64,000 nt of DNA from Rhodoluna sp. KAS3 (GCF_026000575.1 NZ_AP026910.1:372001-436000), one strand, 5' to 3'. Shown: positions 47,293 to 57,794, numbered from the stretch's first letter. A program made the numbers and translations. Notes: generated by a model from the sequence alone, not told the origin.

Positions 47293-48969
47293 GTGGTTCA
47301 AGTACTACCTGCTCCAGCTCCACTCAAACCAGGCGTGATGCGCATCATCCCGCTCGGCGGAATCGGTGAAATTGGTCGAAACATGACCGTGTTCGAGATC
47401 GATTCGAAAATTCTGATTGTTGACTGCGGTGTGCTCTTCCCTGAAGAGCACCAACCGGGTATTGATGTCATTCTGCCGGACTTTGGCTATCTAAAAGACC
47501 GAATGGATGACGTCGTTGGTATCTTCCTAACCCACGGCCACGAGGACCACATCGGCGGTGTTCCATATCTGCTCCGCATGAAGCCGGATGTGCCGCTACT
47601 GGGTTCGGCGCTAACGCTGGCATTTGTTGAGGCCAAACTCAAAGAACACAAAATCACCCCATACTCAATGGTGGTTGCTGAGGGTCGCCGCGAAAAGCTC
47701 GCTGGTTTTGACCTTGAATTCATTGCGGTGAACCACTCGATTCCAGATGCCCTTGCCGTTGTGATTCGGTCCGTTGCCGGGTCGATTTTGCACACAGGTG
47801 ACTTCAAGATGGACCAATTGCCACTTGATGGTCGCCTCACCGACCTACGTGCTTTTGCGCGCGTTGGTGAAGAAGGCCTCGACCTCTTCATGAGCGATTC
47901 AACCAATGCCGATGTTCCAGGGTTTACTCCGCTCGAAAAGGAAATCGGACCGGTAATTGAGAGCGTGATTGCACGTTCCAAGAAGCGCGTGATTGTTGCC
48001 TCGTTTTCAAGCCACGTTCATCGCGTTCAGCAGGTTGTGGATGCAGCTAAGGCCAATAACCGCAAGGTAGCCCTAGTTGGCCGGTCGATGGTCCGCAACA
48101 TGCAAATCGCCATCCAGATGGGCTACCTGAACGCTGAAACCGAAGATTTTGTTGACCTCAAGCAGGCTGCCAACATGGCTCCGGATCAGGTCGTTTACAT
48201 GTCAACCGGCTCGCAGGGTGAGCCAATGGCAGTCCTGGCGCGAATGGCTAATCTTGAGCACGACATTGAAATTGCTGAGGGTGACACCGTCATTCTTGCC
48301 AGCTCGTTGATTCCCGGAAACGAGAATGCCGTTTATCGCGTTATTGACGGGCTGACCAAGCTGGGCGCCAACGTTGTTCACAAAGGCAATGCCAAGGTTC
48401 ACGTTTCTGGCCACGCTGCGGCGGGGGAGCTGCTCTACTGCTACAACATCTTGAAGCCCAAGAATGTCATGCCCGTGCACGGCGAGTACCGTCACCTAAT
48501 TGCCAACGGCAAGTTGGCGGAACAGACCGGAGTTCCACACGAGCGTGTGCTGATCACAGAGGATGGCTGGGTTATCGATCTAGCGGACGGTGTGGCCGAG
48601 GTCGTCGGCGCAGTCGAATGTGGTCTGCTATTTGTTGACGGAAAAACCGTTGGCAAGATCACCGAAGATGACCTGCACGACCGCCGTGTGCTCGCCGAAG
48701 AAGGTTTCATCTCCATCTTCTGTGTCATCGATGCCGAGACCGGTCGGGTCAAAGTCGGTCCAGAAATCCGTGCCCGTGCATTTGCTGAAGATGACCATGT
48801 GTTTGATGACGTCAAGCCGCTGATTTCCAAGGCTCTCGCAGAGGCAGCCGGCCAGGGAGTTCGCGATACCTACGCTCTACAGCAGGTAATTCGCCGAACC
48901 ATTGGAACTTGGGTTAATCGTGCTCACCGCCGCCGACCAATGATCATTCCGGTGGTTATTGAGGGCTAG
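47293..48969 (+). CDS. rnj: Ribonuclease J
   Basis: 5'-3' exo- and endoribonuclease of the metallo-beta-lactamase (beta-CASP) family. The zinc motif HGHEDH is at residues 81-86, with HSIPDALAVVI, the beta-CASP segment SSHVHRVQQVVDAAK and VSGHAAAGEL. 558 residues, a typical RNase J1 length. GTG start after AAAAGAGAACC. It follows dapA by 24 bp, the normal actinobacterial dapA-rnj pairing. Together with PNPase it represents the degradation machinery of the window. Confidence 0.95.
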   Translation: MVQVLPAPAPLKPGVMRIIPLGGIGEIGRNMTVFEIDSKILIVDCGVLFPEEHQPGIDVILPDFGYLKDRMDDVVGIFLTHGHEDHIGGVPYLLRMKPDVPLLGSALTLAFVEAKLKEHKITPYSMVVAEGRREKLAGFDLEFIAVNHSIPDALAVVIRSVAGSILHTGDFKMDQLPLDGRLTDLRAFARVGEEGLDLFMSDSTNADVPGFTPLEKEIGPVIESVIARSKKRVIVASFSSHVHRVQQVVDAAKANNRKVALVGRSMVRNMQIAIQMGYLNAETEDFVDLKQAANMAPDQVVYMSTGSQGEPMAVLARMANLEHDIEIAEGDTVILASSLIPGNENAVYRVIDGLTKLGANVVHKGNAKVHVSGHAAAGELLYCYNILKPKNVMPVHGEYRHLIANGKLAEQTGVPHERVLITEDGWVIDLADGVAEVVGAVECGLLFVDGKTVGKITEDDLHDRRVLAEEGFISIFCVIDAETGRVKVGPEIRARAFAEDDHVFDDVKPLISKALAEAAGQGVRDTYALQQVIRRTIGTWVNRAHRRRPMIIPVVIEG

Positions 48970-49017
48970 CCCCTGGGCGCAAAGCCGTGCCTAAGCGGTT
49001 CTGTCCTTCGCGGCTGT

Positions 49018-49023
49018 TAGTTT
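49018..49023 (+). promoter_or_regulatory. -10 hexamer of the leaderless ftsK promoter
   Basis: TAGTTT followed by TGAGGC and the ATG of ftsK at 49030; no ribosome site at proper spacing. TGAGGC-ATG is repeated at three other genes here. Confidence 0.55.
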
Positions 49024-49029
49024 TGAGGC

Positions 49030-51684
49030 ATGGCTACACGCAAACCGACTTCTGCCCGCAAACCGGCGCCTCGAGCGCCACGACCTCGCGCATCTCAGGC
49101 ACCAACGCGCGGTTCAGGTTTCGGACAGATTTTGGCTGCGATTTACATGGGTTTGGCTCACACCGTGGGTGGGGCAGCCCGAGCCTTGAGCCCTGACAAA
49201 ATTGCCAAAGAAGACCGCCGTGACGGTCTGCCGTTTTTCCTGTTTTTGCTGGGCATCAGCGGTGCTCTGCTTAGCTGGGTTTTGGTCAAGCAAGACTGGG
49301 CCATTGGTCTTCACGTATGGACTTTTGGCGCCCTATTTGGCCGGGTAGCTTTTGCGCTGCCGGTAGTTTTGGTGGTGTTTGCCCTGTACCTAATGCGGTA
49401 CCCGGCCACAATCAAAGACAACGGTCGCATCGGCATTGGCCTGTTCCTTTTCATAGTTTCAATTTCAGGATTTTTCCACGTGTTCGGATCTCAGCCGGAC
49501 CCTTCTGACGGCGAGTGGCAATTGGCCTTTGCCGGCGGAATCTTCGGTTGGCTTATCTCCGTTCCATTTTTGAGCACAATCACCATCTGGGGTGCTGTCC
49601 CTGTTCTGATTGCCTTCACCTTCGGTTCGCTACTGATCATGACTAAAACCGCTCCGAATCGGATCCCTGAGCGCTTCCGCGAACTATCCGTGTACCTATT
49701 CGGAGAGTCAAAAACCGCCGGCGCAGAATCTCAGGCAGTTGAAGAAATCCCTGATGCTTTCGACGGCACTCGAGTGCCTTGGTGGCGCCGCGGCAAGTCT
49801 GACGATGAACCAGCATTCGATACCCCGTTGGTGCCAGATGTTTCCTCGGTCGTCGAGCCAGATGACTTTGATGGCCTGTTTGGTGTGACCTCGATTCAAC
49901 CGATTCCTTCGGTAGATTCGATCGATGCAACGCAACCTATCGAGCTGCCGAAAGCGCCGATGTTTGTCCAGCCTGCCGCCGCCCAAACACCAGTGGGTAC
50001 CCCATCCCCGGCAATTGCTGGTCGCGCCAGTCGGCCTTATGTTTTGCCAACCCTAAACTTCTTGGCACCAGGTACCCCACCTAAGGCCAAGTCGGCAGCA
50101 AATGACCAAATCGTTGCGGCTATCACAAGTGTTTTCCGTGAGTTTGGCGTCGAGGCTGCAGTCGTTGGTTTCCAGCGTGGCCCTACTGTAACGCGATACG
50201 AGGTCGAGCTTGCCCCGGGCGTCAAGGTTGAAGCCGTGACTCGTTTGGCAAGCAACATTTCCTATGCGGTTGCCAGCAACGAGGTTCGAATTCTGGCTCC
50301 AATTCCGGGCAAGTCACTTATCGGCATCGAGATTCCGAACACCGACCGCGAGACTGTTTCGCTCGGTGATGTTCTACGGTCCGAGGTCGCTGCCAAGAGT
50401 CTTCACCCGCTAACTATCGGAATTGGTAAAGACGTCGAAGGTGGTTTTGTAATTGCCAACCTTGCCAAAATGCCGCACCTTTTGGTGGCTGGTGCAACCG
50501 GTGCGGGTAAGTCAAGCTTCGTAAACTCAATGATCACTTCGATTCTCATGCGCGCTAAACCGGCCGAGGTCAGAATGGTTCTAATCGACCCTAAGCGTGT
50601 CGAGTTAGCCGCCTATCAGGGTGTGCCACACCTGATTACCCCGATCATCACTAACGCAAAAAAAGCAGCTGAAGCTCTTCAGTGGGTCGTCAAAGAAATG
50701 GACATGCGTTATGACGACTTGGCCAGCTTTGGTTTCAAACACATCGATGATTTCAACCGAGCGGTTGTCGCCGGGGAAGTCAATGTTCCTGAAGGCAGCA
50801 AGCGGGTCCTGCAGCCTTACCCATACTTGTTGGTAGTTGTGGATGAGCTAGCCGACCTCATGATTGTTGCGCCGCGAGACGTTGAGGACTCTATCGTTCG
50901 CATCACTCAGTTGGCTCGCGCCTCTGGAATCCACCTGGTTTTGGCAACGCAGCGACCATCGGTTGACGTCGTTACCGGACTCATCAAAGCCAACGTGCCA
51001 AGCCGTTTGGCATTCTCTGTGACCTCGCTCACCGACTCACGGGTAATCCTTGACCAACCGGGCGCTGAGAAGCTTATCGGTCAGGGTGACGCACTGTTCT
51101 CGCCAATGGGAACCAACAAGCCAATCCGTGTTCAAGGTGCATGGCTTGCCGAATCAGAGCTTGCCAAGATCGTTGAACATGTCAAGCAGCAAATGGAGCC
51201 CGAGTACCGCCAAGATGTTCAAGAGGCGGCCGTATCCAAGGTCGTCGATGCAGACATTGGCGATGACCTCGATGTATTGCTTCAAGCCGCTGAGCTAATC
51301 ATCAACTCCCAGTTCGGATCCACATCGATGCTGCAGCGCAAACTGAGAGTTGGTTTTGCTAAGGCTGGGCGACTTATGGACCTTCTCGAGTCGCGCCAAA
51401 TTGTTGGCCCATCCGAAGGGTCTAAGGCCCGCGACGTACTGGTTAAGCCAGAGGATTTGCCTATGGTGTTGGCTCAGCTGCGGGGAGAGCCCGGCTCCAC
51501 TGCAACTCCGCAGGTTCAGCAGGCCGCTGCGCTAATTGACTTTCCAGACGAGCCAGTTGGCACCATGGCGGCTGGGGAATTTGATGACTTCATCCCTCGG
51601 GCGAATGTAGATCGCTCAATCATCACTACCGGTGATGAAGACGATGGCGACGAAGATGCGTGGCAATTGACAGGTCGAAACTAA
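49030..51684 (+). CDS. ftsK: DNA translocase FtsK
   Basis: Septal motor that pumps and resolves chromosome ends during division. The 884 residues comprise a basic N-terminus, four membrane helices (~60-205), a proline-rich linker (~230-340), the alpha/beta motor with Walker A GATGAGKS (488-495) and Walker [14 protein letters not shown], and a C-terminal gamma winged helix ([38 protein letters not shown]) that reads KOPS. The stop overlaps the pgsA ATG (TAATG). Length is somewhat longer than minimal FtsK. A second FtsK-type ATPase lies at 12232 but is much shorter. Confidence 0.96.
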   Translation: MATRKPTSARKPAPRAPRPRASQAPTRGSGFGQILAAIYMGLAHTVGGAARALSPDKIAKEDRRDGLPFFLFLLGISGALLSWVLVKQDWAIGLHVWTFGALFGRVAFALPVVLVVFALYLMRYPATIKDNGRIGIGLFLFIVSISGFFHVFGSQPDPSDGEWQLAFAGGIFGWLISVPFLSTITIWGAVPVLIAFTFGSLLIMTKTAPNRIPERFRELSVYLFGESKTAGAESQAVEEIPDAFDGTRVPWWRRGKSDDEPAFDTPLVPDVSSVVEPDDFDGLFGVTSIQPIPSVDSIDATQPIELPKAPMFVQPAAAQTPVGTPSPAIAGRASRPYVLPTLNFLAPGTPPKAKSAANDQIVAAITSVFREFGVEAAVVGFQRGPTVTRYEVELAPGVKVEAVTRLASNISYAVASNEVRILAPIPGKSLIGIEIPNTDRETVSLGDVLRSEVAAKSLHPLTIGIGKDVEGGFVIANLAKMPHLLVAGATGAGKSSFVNSMITSILMRAKPAEVRMVLIDPKRVELAAYQGVPHLITPIITNAKKAAEALQWVVKEMDMRYDDLASFGFKHIDDFNRAVVAGEVNVPEGSKRVLQPYPYLLVVVDELADLMIVAPRDVEDSIVRITQLARASGIHLVLATQRPSVDVVTGLIKANVPSRLAFSVTSLTDSRVILDQPGAEKLIGQGDALFSPMGTNKPIRVQGAWLAESELAKIVEHVKQQMEPEYRQDVQEAAVSKVVDADIGDDLDVLLQAAELIINSQFGSTSMLQRKLRVGFAKAGRLMDLLESRQIVGPSEGSKARDVLVKPEDLPMVLAQLRGEPGSTATPQVQQAAALIDFPDEPVGTMAAGEFDDFIPRANVDRSIITTGDEDDGDEDAWQLTGRN

Positions 51685-52253
51685 TGATTGAAAAAAACGC
51701 CAAATCGATTTTTAACCTGCCAAACATCATCACGATGGCTCGCATCCTGGCGGTTCCGTTCTTCATCTGGTCACTGATGGCCGTTGCTGATCCGGCCAGC
51801 TCAATGCGCTGGGTCTCCACGGGTATTTTCATCCTGATTATGGCCAGTGACGGTATCGATGGCGCGATTGCTCGAAAGCGCGGACTGGTCACCAACCTGG
51901 GCAAACTGCTGGATCCAATCGCAGATAAAGCCCTGCTCGGGGGAGCGCTGATTACCCTTTCGGTGCTCAACGAAGTCTCGTGGTGGGTGACCATCGTGAT
52001 TTTGACTCGTGAACTCGGCATCACCGCCTATCGATTTGTAGTGATCAAAAAGCGCGTGGTTCCAGCTTCGGCCGGCGGCAAGCTTAAGACGATCTTCCAG
52101 GGCACCATGGTTGGTTTTGTGGTTTCACCATTTCAGGGTTACTTCGGCGAATGGTATGACTGGCTTGAAAACTCATTGGTTGCAATAGCCGTTGCACTAA
52201 CTGTTTGGACTGGCCTCCAGTACCTAATCGCAGCCTCCAGAGTCAAGCGGTAA
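51684..52253 (+). CDS. pgsA: CDP-diacylglycerol--glycerol-3-phosphate 3-phosphatidyltransferase
   Basis: Membrane enzyme making phosphatidylglycerophosphate. The CDP-alcohol phosphotransferase motif is complete: Asp59-Gly60...Arg64, Gly73, Asp77 and Asp81 (DGAIARKRG...GKLLDPIADK). 189 residues with several membrane helices. The start is ATG 51684, overlapping the ftsK stop; an upstream start inside ftsK is rejected. Its stop TAA overlaps the cinA ATG by one base, so ftsK-pgsA-cinA is a coupled operon. Confidence 0.94.
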   Translation: MIEKNAKSIFNLPNIITMARILAVPFFIWSLMAVADPASSMRWVSTGIFILIMASDGIDGAIARKRGLVTNLGKLLDPIADKALLGGALITLSVLNEVSWWVTIVILTRELGITAYRFVVIKKRVVPASAGGKLKTIFQGTMVGFVVSPFQGYFGEWYDWLENSLVAIAVALTVWTGLQYLIAASRVKR

Positions 52254-52756
52254 TGAACCACGTTGCAGCGCTCGAGCTGATCGAGGCTCTTCGCGACCGG
52301 GGGTTCAAACTGGCGCTAGCAGAATCCATCACCGGCGGTGCCCTCGCAGCCGAGTTGGTTTCGGTGCCCGGTGCCTCAAAAGTGCTGGCCGGTTCTGTGG
52401 TGGCCTACGACACCAAGCTAAAACGTGACCTGCTGGCGGTCCCTGCCAGCCTCCTCGAGCAACACGGCGCAGTTCACCCCGATGTTGCGGTGGCCATGGC
52501 CGAGGGGGCTCAACACCTAATGAGCAAGGCCATCGATGAGTTGCCGAGCAATGTGGTTGGGCTCGCTACCACCGGCGTTGCCGGGCCAGATCAACAGGAT
52601 GGCGTATCCGTCGGCACCGCATTCATCGCGGTAACCGGGCTCGGAGCTCCGGAATCGACAGTTTTTGAACATCGATTCCTTGGAGATCGCAATGAGATTC
52701 GCAGTCAATGCGTAGCAGCCTCAATCGAGCACCTGCTGGATCTGCTTCGTCAATAG
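52253..52756 (+). CDS. cinA: CinA C-terminal-domain protein (nicotinamide-nucleotide amidase type)
   Basis: PncC-like amidohydrolase acting on NMN in pyridine nucleotide recycling. Only the CinA C-terminal domain is present (167 residues): LAESITGGALAAELVSVPGASKVLAGSVVAYDTKLKRDLLAV and VGLATTGVAGPDQQDGVSVGTAFIAV. This stand-alone type is usual downstream of pgsA in actinobacteria. ATG overlaps the pgsA stop. The gene order pgsA-cinA-clgR-recA is conserved in the phylum. Substrate inferred from the family. Confidence 0.93.
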   Translation: MNHVAALELIEALRDRGFKLALAESITGGALAAELVSVPGASKVLAGSVVAYDTKLKRDLLAVPASLLEQHGAVHPDVAVAMAEGAQHLMSKAIDELPSNVVGLATTGVAGPDQQDGVSVGTAFIAVTGLGAPESTVFEHRFLGDRNEIRSQCVAASIEHLLDLLRQ

Positions 52757-52760
52757 GCAG

Positions 52761-52791
52761 GAACAAAACAGCCCCAGGGCTGGTTCTCTTT
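52761..52791 (+). terminator. Probable terminator after cinA
   Basis: GAAC-AAAA-CAGCC, loop CCAG, GGCTG-GTTC (52761-52786) followed by TCTTT. The T-run is short, so efficiency may be partial; clgR transcription would mostly start anew. Confidence 0.55.
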
Positions 52792-52848
52792 CAAGTAACA
52801 CTCAGGTAAATCTCAGGCGTTCGGTTTATCGTTACTCTGAGGCAACGG

Positions 52849-52861
52849 GTAGGTTATTTAC
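52849..52861 (+). promoter_or_regulatory. clgR promoter element GTAGGTTATTTAC
   Basis: Twelve of 13 bases are identical to a sequence before recA (53557-53569). It includes TAGGTT, a common -10 form in this window, and lies ~14 bp before the clgR start. The upstream spacer also has two CTCAGG units. A shared stress promoter of clgR and recA is possible. Confidence 0.4.
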
Positions 52862-52874
52862 AAAGGAGGCACAA

Positions 52875-53183
52875 ATGGTTCTAGTTCGTCAAGAAATCGG
52901 AGACGTGCTTCGCGACTTTCGTTTGCAGAAGGGTCGAACCCTTCGCCAGGTCGCAGGGCGCGCTAGCGTGGCTTTGGGCTATCTAAGCGAGGTAGAGAGA
53001 GGGCAGAAAGAGGCTTCTTCTGAGATCCTCGCTTCTGTCGCTGAGGCACTAGATGTCCCAATCTCGCAGATCATGCGTGAGGTTAGTGACCGCCTTGCTT
53101 TGCTTGAGGGAGTCACCATCCCTGACACAATTCCGGCAGAGTTTGTAACTAACTACGATTCCGCCCTTGCTGGAGCTCGCTAG
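52875..53183 (+). CDS. clgR: XRE/Cro-type regulator ClgR
   Basis: Transcription activator of clp protease and stress genes in actinobacteria. The 102-residue protein contains a helix-turn-helix (LRDFRLQKGRTLRQVAGRASVALGYLSEVERGQKEASSEILASVAEALDV, positions ~9-60) and a short C-terminal tail with the typical hydrophobic end. Strong ribosome site AAAGGAGG before the ATG. It sits between cinA and DUF3046/recA as in other actinobacteria, which supports the ClgR name. ClgR in relatives autoregulates and can also act on recA. Confidence 0.9.
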   Translation: MVLVRQEIGDVLRDFRLQKGRTLRQVAGRASVALGYLSEVERGQKEASSEILASVAEALDVPISQIMREVSDRLALLEGVTIPDTIPAEFVTNYDSALAGAR

Positions 53184-53202
53184 CTCCAACAACAAATGAC
53201 TC

Positions 53203-53233
53203 TGAAAGACCTCCGGCATTGTCGGGGGTCTTT
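53203..53233 (+). terminator. Rho-independent terminator after clgR
   Basis: GAAAGACC-T-CCG (53203-53214) and CGG-G-GGTCTTTC pair with a small bulge around GCATTGT. T-rich sequence follows within the stem. It separates clgR from the DUF3046 gene. Confidence 0.75.
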
Positions 53234-53254
53234 CTGCATATCTCAAAGCTTGGG

Positions 53255-53260
53255 TAGGGT
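53255..53260 (+). promoter_or_regulatory. -10 hexamer of the leaderless DUF3046 gene
   Basis: TAGGGT, six bases (CGTAGG), then the GTG start at 53267; no ribosome site at suitable distance. Confidence 0.5.
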
Positions 53261-53266
53261 CGTAGG

Positions 53267-53494
53267 GTGCGCTTGAGTGAATTTCGTGAATACATGACCG
53301 ATGAATTTGGTCGCGGCTACGCGCTGGTCGTGGCAGAGGATCTAGTTATCGGTGAATTGGGCGATCTAACCGCCAACCAAGCGCTGGCCAAGGGTGCGGC
53401 ACCCAAAGAGGTGTGGCTCGCTGTCTGCCACGCTGCTGGTGTGCCAAAAGAGCGGTGGCATGGGGCTGCCAAAGACAAGCCAAAAGTTCGCTGA
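53267..53494 (+). CDS. DUF3046 family protein
   Basis: Actinobacteria-specific 75-residue protein of unknown function, always upstream of recA in this phylum. Family pattern: LSEFREYMTDEFGRGYALVVAEDLVIGELGDLTANQALAKGA and WHGAAK-like C-terminus. GTG start at 53267 with a -10 hexamer six bases before it. It has no membrane helix or catalytic motif. Whether it affects recA is unknown; recA has its own 215-bp upstream region with an SOS box. Confidence 0.88.
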   Translation: MRLSEFREYMTDEFGRGYALVVAEDLVIGELGDLTANQALAKGAAPKEVWLAVCHAAGVPKERWHGAAKDKPKVR

Positions 53495-53535
53495 ACAAAA
53501 ACCCGAAGAAACGACACGCCAAATAAATTAACTAT

Positions 53536-53549
53536 CGAAATCTTGTTCG
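53536..53549. promoter_or_regulatory. SOS box (LexA site) upstream of recA
   Basis: CGAAA-TCTT-GTTCG differs at one base from the actinobacterial consensus CGAAC-N4-GTTCG, and is embedded in a TCGAA/TTCGA dyad (53535-53550). It lies 160 bp before the recA start, directly upstream of the element GTAGGTTATTAAC (53557-53569) that may contain the promoter. Repression of recA by LexA follows from the family. Confidence 0.75.
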
Positions 53550-53556
53550 AATGCGT

Positions 53557-53569
53557 GTAGGTTATTAAC
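53557..53569 (+). promoter_or_regulatory. recA promoter element GTAGGTTATTAAC
   Basis: Shares 12 of 13 bases with the clgR element at 52849-52861. TAGGTT would serve as -10; no convincing -35 precedes it. It implies a leader of roughly 130 bases before recA. Confidence 0.4.
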
Positions 53570-53709
53570 AACGGGTTTTGCGGTGCAGTTTTCAACAATT
53601 TGATTCGGTTTTTCAGCAATGTCAGACCGGCAAAATAAAGTCGGATTTTAGAAATCAAAACCACCTGAAGTTCATCAGCAACGGCGATTAGCCAGAATCA
53701 GAGGACCAA

Positions 53710-54783
53710 ATGCCATCACCATCAGATCGCGAAAAGGCACTAGACACTGCTCTTGCCCAGATTGACCGTCAGTTCGGTAAAGGCTCAGTTATGCGCCTTG
53801 GTTCAGATGATCGAGCACCAGTTGAGGTAATCCCAACCGGCTCAATCGCTCTGGACGTAGCCCTGGGTACCGGTGGCCTGCCAAAGGGTCGCATCGTTGA
53901 GATTTACGGCCCAGAGTCTTCAGGTAAAACCACCGTTGCACTGCACGCAATTGCTAACGCCCAGCGCAACGGAGGAATCGCTGCTTTCATCGATGCTGAG
54001 CACGCGCTCGACCCTGAGTACGCAAAGGCCCTTGGTGTTGACACCGATGCACTGTTGGTTAGCCAGCCAGACACCGGTGAGCAGGCTCTAGAAATTGCCG
54101 ACATGCTGATTCGTTCGGGCTCAATCGACATCATTGTTATCGACTCTGTTGCAGCACTTGTACCACGTGCCGAGATCGAGGGTGAAATGGGAGACTCACA
54201 CGTCGGTCTGCAGGCGCGTTTGATGTCGCAGGCACTGCGCAAGCTGACCGGTGCTTTGAACAGCACCGGCACCACCATGATCTTCATCAACCAGCTCCGC
54301 GAGAAAATCGGTGTGTTCTTCGGAAGCCCTGAAACCACCGCAGGTGGTAAGGCGCTAAAGTTCTACGCTTCGGTCCGCTTGGACATCCGCAGAATTGAGA
54401 CCCTCAAGGACGGCACTGAGGCTGTCGGAAACCGTACTCGCGTCAAGGTCGTAAAGAACAAGATGGCAGCGCCGTTCAAGCAGGCAGAATTCGACATCAT
54501 TTACGGAATTGGTATTTCTCGCGAGGGAAGCCTGATCGACTTCGGTGTCGAACAAGAGATTGTGAAGAAGTCAGGTGCCTGGTACACCTACGAGGGTGAA
54601 CAGCTTGGTCAGGGTAAAGAGAATGCCCGTAAGTACCTCATCGAAAACGGCAAGGTTGCCGACGAGATTGAGAAGAAAATCAAGACCAAGCTAGGCATCG
54701 GTGTACCGCGCGCGGTTGCCGATTTGCCGGCCGAATCCACTCCAGACGCTTCAACCAAAGCAAAGGCTGCCAACGCAGGCTAA
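53710..54783 (+). CDS. recA: Recombinase RecA
   Basis: DNA strand-exchange ATPase and coprotease for LexA. Walker A GPESSGKT is at residues 67-74; [57 protein letters not shown] and [23 protein letters not shown] are intact. No intein is present, unlike some mycobacteria. 357 residues with an Ala/Lys-rich C-terminal tail. ATG 53710 after AGAGGACC. recX follows 2 bp later. An SOS box lies upstream. Confidence 0.98.
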   Translation: MPSPSDREKALDTALAQIDRQFGKGSVMRLGSDDRAPVEVIPTGSIALDVALGTGGLPKGRIVEIYGPESSGKTTVALHAIANAQRNGGIAAFIDAEHALDPEYAKALGVDTDALLVSQPDTGEQALEIADMLIRSGSIDIIVIDSVAALVPRAEIEGEMGDSHVGLQARLMSQALRKLTGALNSTGTTMIFINQLREKIGVFFGSPETTAGGKALKFYASVRLDIRRIETLKDGTEAVGNRTRVKVVKNKMAAPFKQAEFDIIYGIGISREGSLIDFGVEQEIVKKSGAWYTYEGEQLGQGKENARKYLIENGKVADEIEKKIKTKLGIGVPRAVADLPAESTPDASTKAKAANAG

Positions 54784-54785
54784 GA

Positions 54786-55367
54786 ATGGTTTACCAACGA
54801 GGTCGGTCCAAACGCGTCAAATCAGGCTCTGAGGAGTCTTTTGAGGCGAATGAGGGCCGGCCTCGCCCAGTTAAAGACAAGCCACAGCCAAGCCCAGAGC
54901 GGCTTGAGCAGCGAGCCCGAAATGTCCTTCTTTACCAACTTGCCAAGAGTGCAAAGTCCAAGCATCAGCTTCGTGAAATTCTTGAAAAGCGCGAAATTCC
55001 GACTGAAATCGCTGAGCCGATCCTCGAGCGTTTCACCGAAGTTGGCCTAATTGATGATCAAGCGTTTGCGGCTACTTTGGTTTCAAGCCGGCGAGCATTC
55101 CGCGGGTTATCCAAGTCCGCAATTCGCCAGGAGCTAAAAACCAAGGGGGTCGAGGCTCAAGTCATCGAAACGGCGCTTGAGACAGTTTCCTCCGAAGACG
55201 AACTCCAGTCGGCACAAGAACTTGCTCTCAAAAGGTTCAACCAAATGGCTCACCTTGATAAAGCAACGAGAGACCGGCGTCTGGCGGGTTTCCTTCAGCG
55301 CAAAGGGTATTCCAGCTCGATCACCTTCGCGGCTATCCGCTGGGCCGAGAGCCAAGAGCTAAAATAG
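54786..55367 (+). CDS. recX: Regulatory protein RecX
   Basis: Inhibitor of RecA filaments. The 193-residue protein has a charged, unstructured first ~35 residues and three tandem three-helix repeats ([47 protein letters not shown] and two more), the normal RecX fold. The ATG is 2 bp after the recA stop, so it is made by coupling or read-through. Length is a little longer than E. coli RecX (166). Its stop is 7 bp before miaB. Confidence 0.92.
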   Translation: MVYQRGRSKRVKSGSEESFEANEGRPRPVKDKPQPSPERLEQRARNVLLYQLAKSAKSKHQLREILEKREIPTEIAEPILERFTEVGLIDDQAFAATLVSSRRAFRGLSKSAIRQELKTKGVEAQVIETALETVSSEDELQSAQELALKRFNQMAHLDKATRDRRLAGFLQRKGYSSSITFAAIRWAESQELK

Positions 55368-55374
55368 TCACCTA

Positions 55375-56856
55375 ATGACAAATGCAACCCGCACCTACGA
55401 AGTGCGCACTTACGGCTGCCAGATGAACGTTCACGATTCTGAACGTCTAACTGGGCTTCTTGAGGGCGCTGGCTATGAGCCAGTCGAGTCTGGTTTGGCC
55501 GACATCATCGTTTTCAACACGTGTGCCGTGCGTGAAAATGCCGATAACAAGCTCTATGGCAATTTGGGTATGCTCGGCGAAATTAAGCGTGAAACCCCGG
55601 GAATGCAAATTGCCGTGGGCGGTTGTCTGGCTCAAAAAGACCGCGAGACCATCATTAAGCGCGCGCCTTGGGTTGACGTCGTATTCGGAACCCACAACAT
55701 CGGCTCTCTCCCGGCGCTACTCGAGCGAGCCCGCCACAACCAAGAGGCCCAGGTCGAAATCCTTGAGGCACTGGAAACTTTTCCTAGCGATTTGCCAACC
55801 AAGCGAGACTCAACCTACGCGGGCTGGGTTTCGATCTCGGTGGGTTGTAATAACACCTGCACCTTCTGCATCGTTCCGAGCCTCAGAGGCAAAGAGAAAG
55901 ACCGCCGTCCTGGCGATGTCCTTGCCGAGGTTCAAGCACTGGTAGATGACGGTGCCGTCGAGGTCACGCTTCTCGGCCAGAACGTAAACACCTATGGTGT
56001 TGAGTTTGGTGACAAGGGAGCGTTTGCCAAGTTGTTGCGCGCCTGCGGCGAGATCAAGGGCCTTGAGCGGGTGCGTTTTACCAGCCCTCATCCCGCAGCT
56101 TTCACCGATGACGTCATCGAGGCCATGGCCGAGACTCCTAACGTCATGCCGTCCCTTCACATGCCACTCCAGTCTGGCAGCGACAAGGTTCTCAAGGACA
56201 TGCGTCGCAGCTATCGCAGCGATAAATACCTGGGCATCATCGAGCGGGTTCGCAATTTGATTCCGGATGCTGCCATCACAACCGACATCATCGTCGGATT
56301 TCCTGGTGAAACGGAAGAAGACTTCCAAGAAACCATGCGGGTTGTAGCAGAGTCTCGCTTCAGTGCGTCATACACGTTCCAATACTCCAAGCGCCCTGGC
56401 ACGCCAGCCGCCGATCTTCCTGACCAATTACCTAAGGCAGTTGTGCAAGAGCGATACGAGCGCCTAATGGCTTTGGTTAATGATGTTGCGTTGAAAGAAA
56501 ATCAACTCCAAATTGGTCGAACCGTTGAAATCTTGGTTGCCAACAACGAGGGTCGTAAGGATGAAGCCACTAACCGAATGAGCGGTCGCGCCCGGGATAA
56601 TCGTCTGGTGCACTTTGAGATTCCTGAGGGAGCCGAGCGTCCACGTCCTGGAGACATGGTTACCGCACGCATCACGGACGCTGCTCCTTACCACCTGCTA
56701 GCTGACGACCTAAGTGCCTACAGCGTCAGGCGGACAACCGCGGGTGATGCATGGGACCGTGCTGAGGCTGCGAGCTGTTCCGTTCCGGCTACCTCCACTG
56801 GCGGAGCTGCCCAGTCGGTTTCACTTGGCTTACCAACACTAAAAAAGCCGGAATGA
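55375..56856 (+). CDS. miaB: tRNA-2-methylthio-N6-dimethylallyladenosine synthase
   Basis: Radical-SAM methylthiotransferase that modifies A37 of tRNAs. N-terminal UPF0004 cysteines Cys15, Cys50 and Cys84 bind the auxiliary [4Fe-4S] cluster; the radical-SAM CxxxCxxC is Cys158-Cys162-Cys165 (CNNTCTFC). A TRAM domain occupies ~380-450. 493 residues; the C-terminal ~30 residues are Ala/Ser rich. ATG at 55375. The 3' end overlaps the miaA start by four bases (ATGA), so the two tRNA37-modifying enzymes are coupled. Confidence 0.95.
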   Translation: MTNATRTYEVRTYGCQMNVHDSERLTGLLEGAGYEPVESGLADIIVFNTCAVRENADNKLYGNLGMLGEIKRETPGMQIAVGGCLAQKDRETIIKRAPWVDVVFGTHNIGSLPALLERARHNQEAQVEILEALETFPSDLPTKRDSTYAGWVSISVGCNNTCTFCIVPSLRGKEKDRRPGDVLAEVQALVDDGAVEVTLLGQNVNTYGVEFGDKGAFAKLLRACGEIKGLERVRFTSPHPAAFTDDVIEAMAETPNVMPSLHMPLQSGSDKVLKDMRRSYRSDKYLGIIERVRNLIPDAAITTDIIVGFPGETEEDFQETMRVVAESRFSASYTFQYSKRPGTPAADLPDQLPKAVVQERYERLMALVNDVALKENQLQIGRTVEILVANNEGRKDEATNRMSGRARDNRLVHFEIPEGAERPRPGDMVTARITDAAPYHLLADDLSAYSVRRTTAGDAWDRAEAASCSVPATSTGGAAQSVSLGLPTLKKPE

Positions 56857-57785
56857 AGCCCAAACTAATTGCTGTAGTTGGCCCTACCGGAAGCGGCAAG
56901 TCCAACCTCGCGATTGAAATTGCTAAACATGTTTTGTCCCACGGGGGCCGAGCAGAGATTATCAACGCCGATTCAATGCAGTTTTATCGAGGCATGGACA
57001 TTGGTACTGCAAAACTTTCCGTCGAGGAACGTCAAGGAATCACTCACCACCTTTTTGACTGGCTTGAGATCACGGATGAGTCCACCGCAGCCGAGTATCA
57101 AGCCGTAGCGCGGCCATTAATCGAGGAGCTTCAGACCCAGGGTGTGGTTCCGATTTTGGTCGGTGGTTCAATGCTTTACGTTGCCGCCGTTTTGAATAAT
57201 TTTGAGTTTCCGGCCCGCGATGCACAGCTCAGGGCCCAACTTGAGGTCGATCTTGAGCAAGTCGGTCCGCACGAGTTGCATCGAAGGCTGGCTGCTATTG
57301 ATCCGGTGGCTGCCGGCAGAATCACCCCAGAAAACGGCCGCCGAACTGTGCGTGCTCTTGAGATCGTCACACTTACTGGTCAGCCGTTTGCGGCCGCATT
57401 ACCCGATGAGATCGTCGACTGGCAGCCTGTGCTCGAAATAGGTACCAATGGGCCGCGAGAGGACCTCAGGGCGCGGCTGGAGGCCCGAGTGCACCAAATG
57501 TGGGAAAACGGTTTGCTGAACGAGGTTGAGAGCCTTATTCCGCTCGGAGTTCGAAACGGTAAAACTTCATCCAGGGCAATTGGCTACGCGCAGGCACTAA
57601 ACCAAATTGATGGCTTGATGAGTGAAGAAGAGGCAATCGCCGACACCGTGCGTTTGACCCAAAAATATGCCAGACGCCAGATGTCTTGGTTCCGTCGCGA
57701 TCCACGAATCAACTGGCTTGATTACCAAGACCTGCAGTTTCAGAGTAAGGCCCTGCAGCTGGTTACCAATTGGCTTGACCTTTAG
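56853..57785 (+). CDS. miaA: tRNA dimethylallyltransferase
   Basis: Transfers the isopentenyl group to A37 of tRNA, the step before MiaB. P-loop GPTGSGKS is at residues 10-17, with [18 protein letters not shown] and [11 protein letters not shown]. 310 residues is typical. ATG overlaps miaB end. The last codon (TTTAG) contains the -10 hexamer TAGGCT of dapF. It uses DMAPP, made by the MEP pathway of which dxr and ispG are in this window. Confidence 0.95.
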   Translation: MKPKLIAVVGPTGSGKSNLAIEIAKHVLSHGGRAEIINADSMQFYRGMDIGTAKLSVEERQGITHHLFDWLEITDESTAAEYQAVARPLIEELQTQGVVPILVGGSMLYVAAVLNNFEFPARDAQLRAQLEVDLEQVGPHELHRRLAAIDPVAAGRITPENGRRTVRALEIVTLTGQPFAAALPDEIVDWQPVLEIGTNGPREDLRARLEARVHQMWENGLLNEVESLIPLGVRNGKTSSRAIGYAQALNQIDGLMSEEEAIADTVRLTQKYARRQMSWFRRDPRINWLDYQDLQFQSKALQLVTNWLDL

Positions 57786-57788
57786 GCT
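57783..57788 (+). promoter_or_regulatory. -10 hexamer of the leaderless dapF promoter
   Basis: TAGGCT, overlapping the miaA stop codon, then TGAGGC and the dapF ATG at 57795; no ribosome site at proper spacing. Confidence 0.6.
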
Positions 57789-57794
57789 TGAGGC

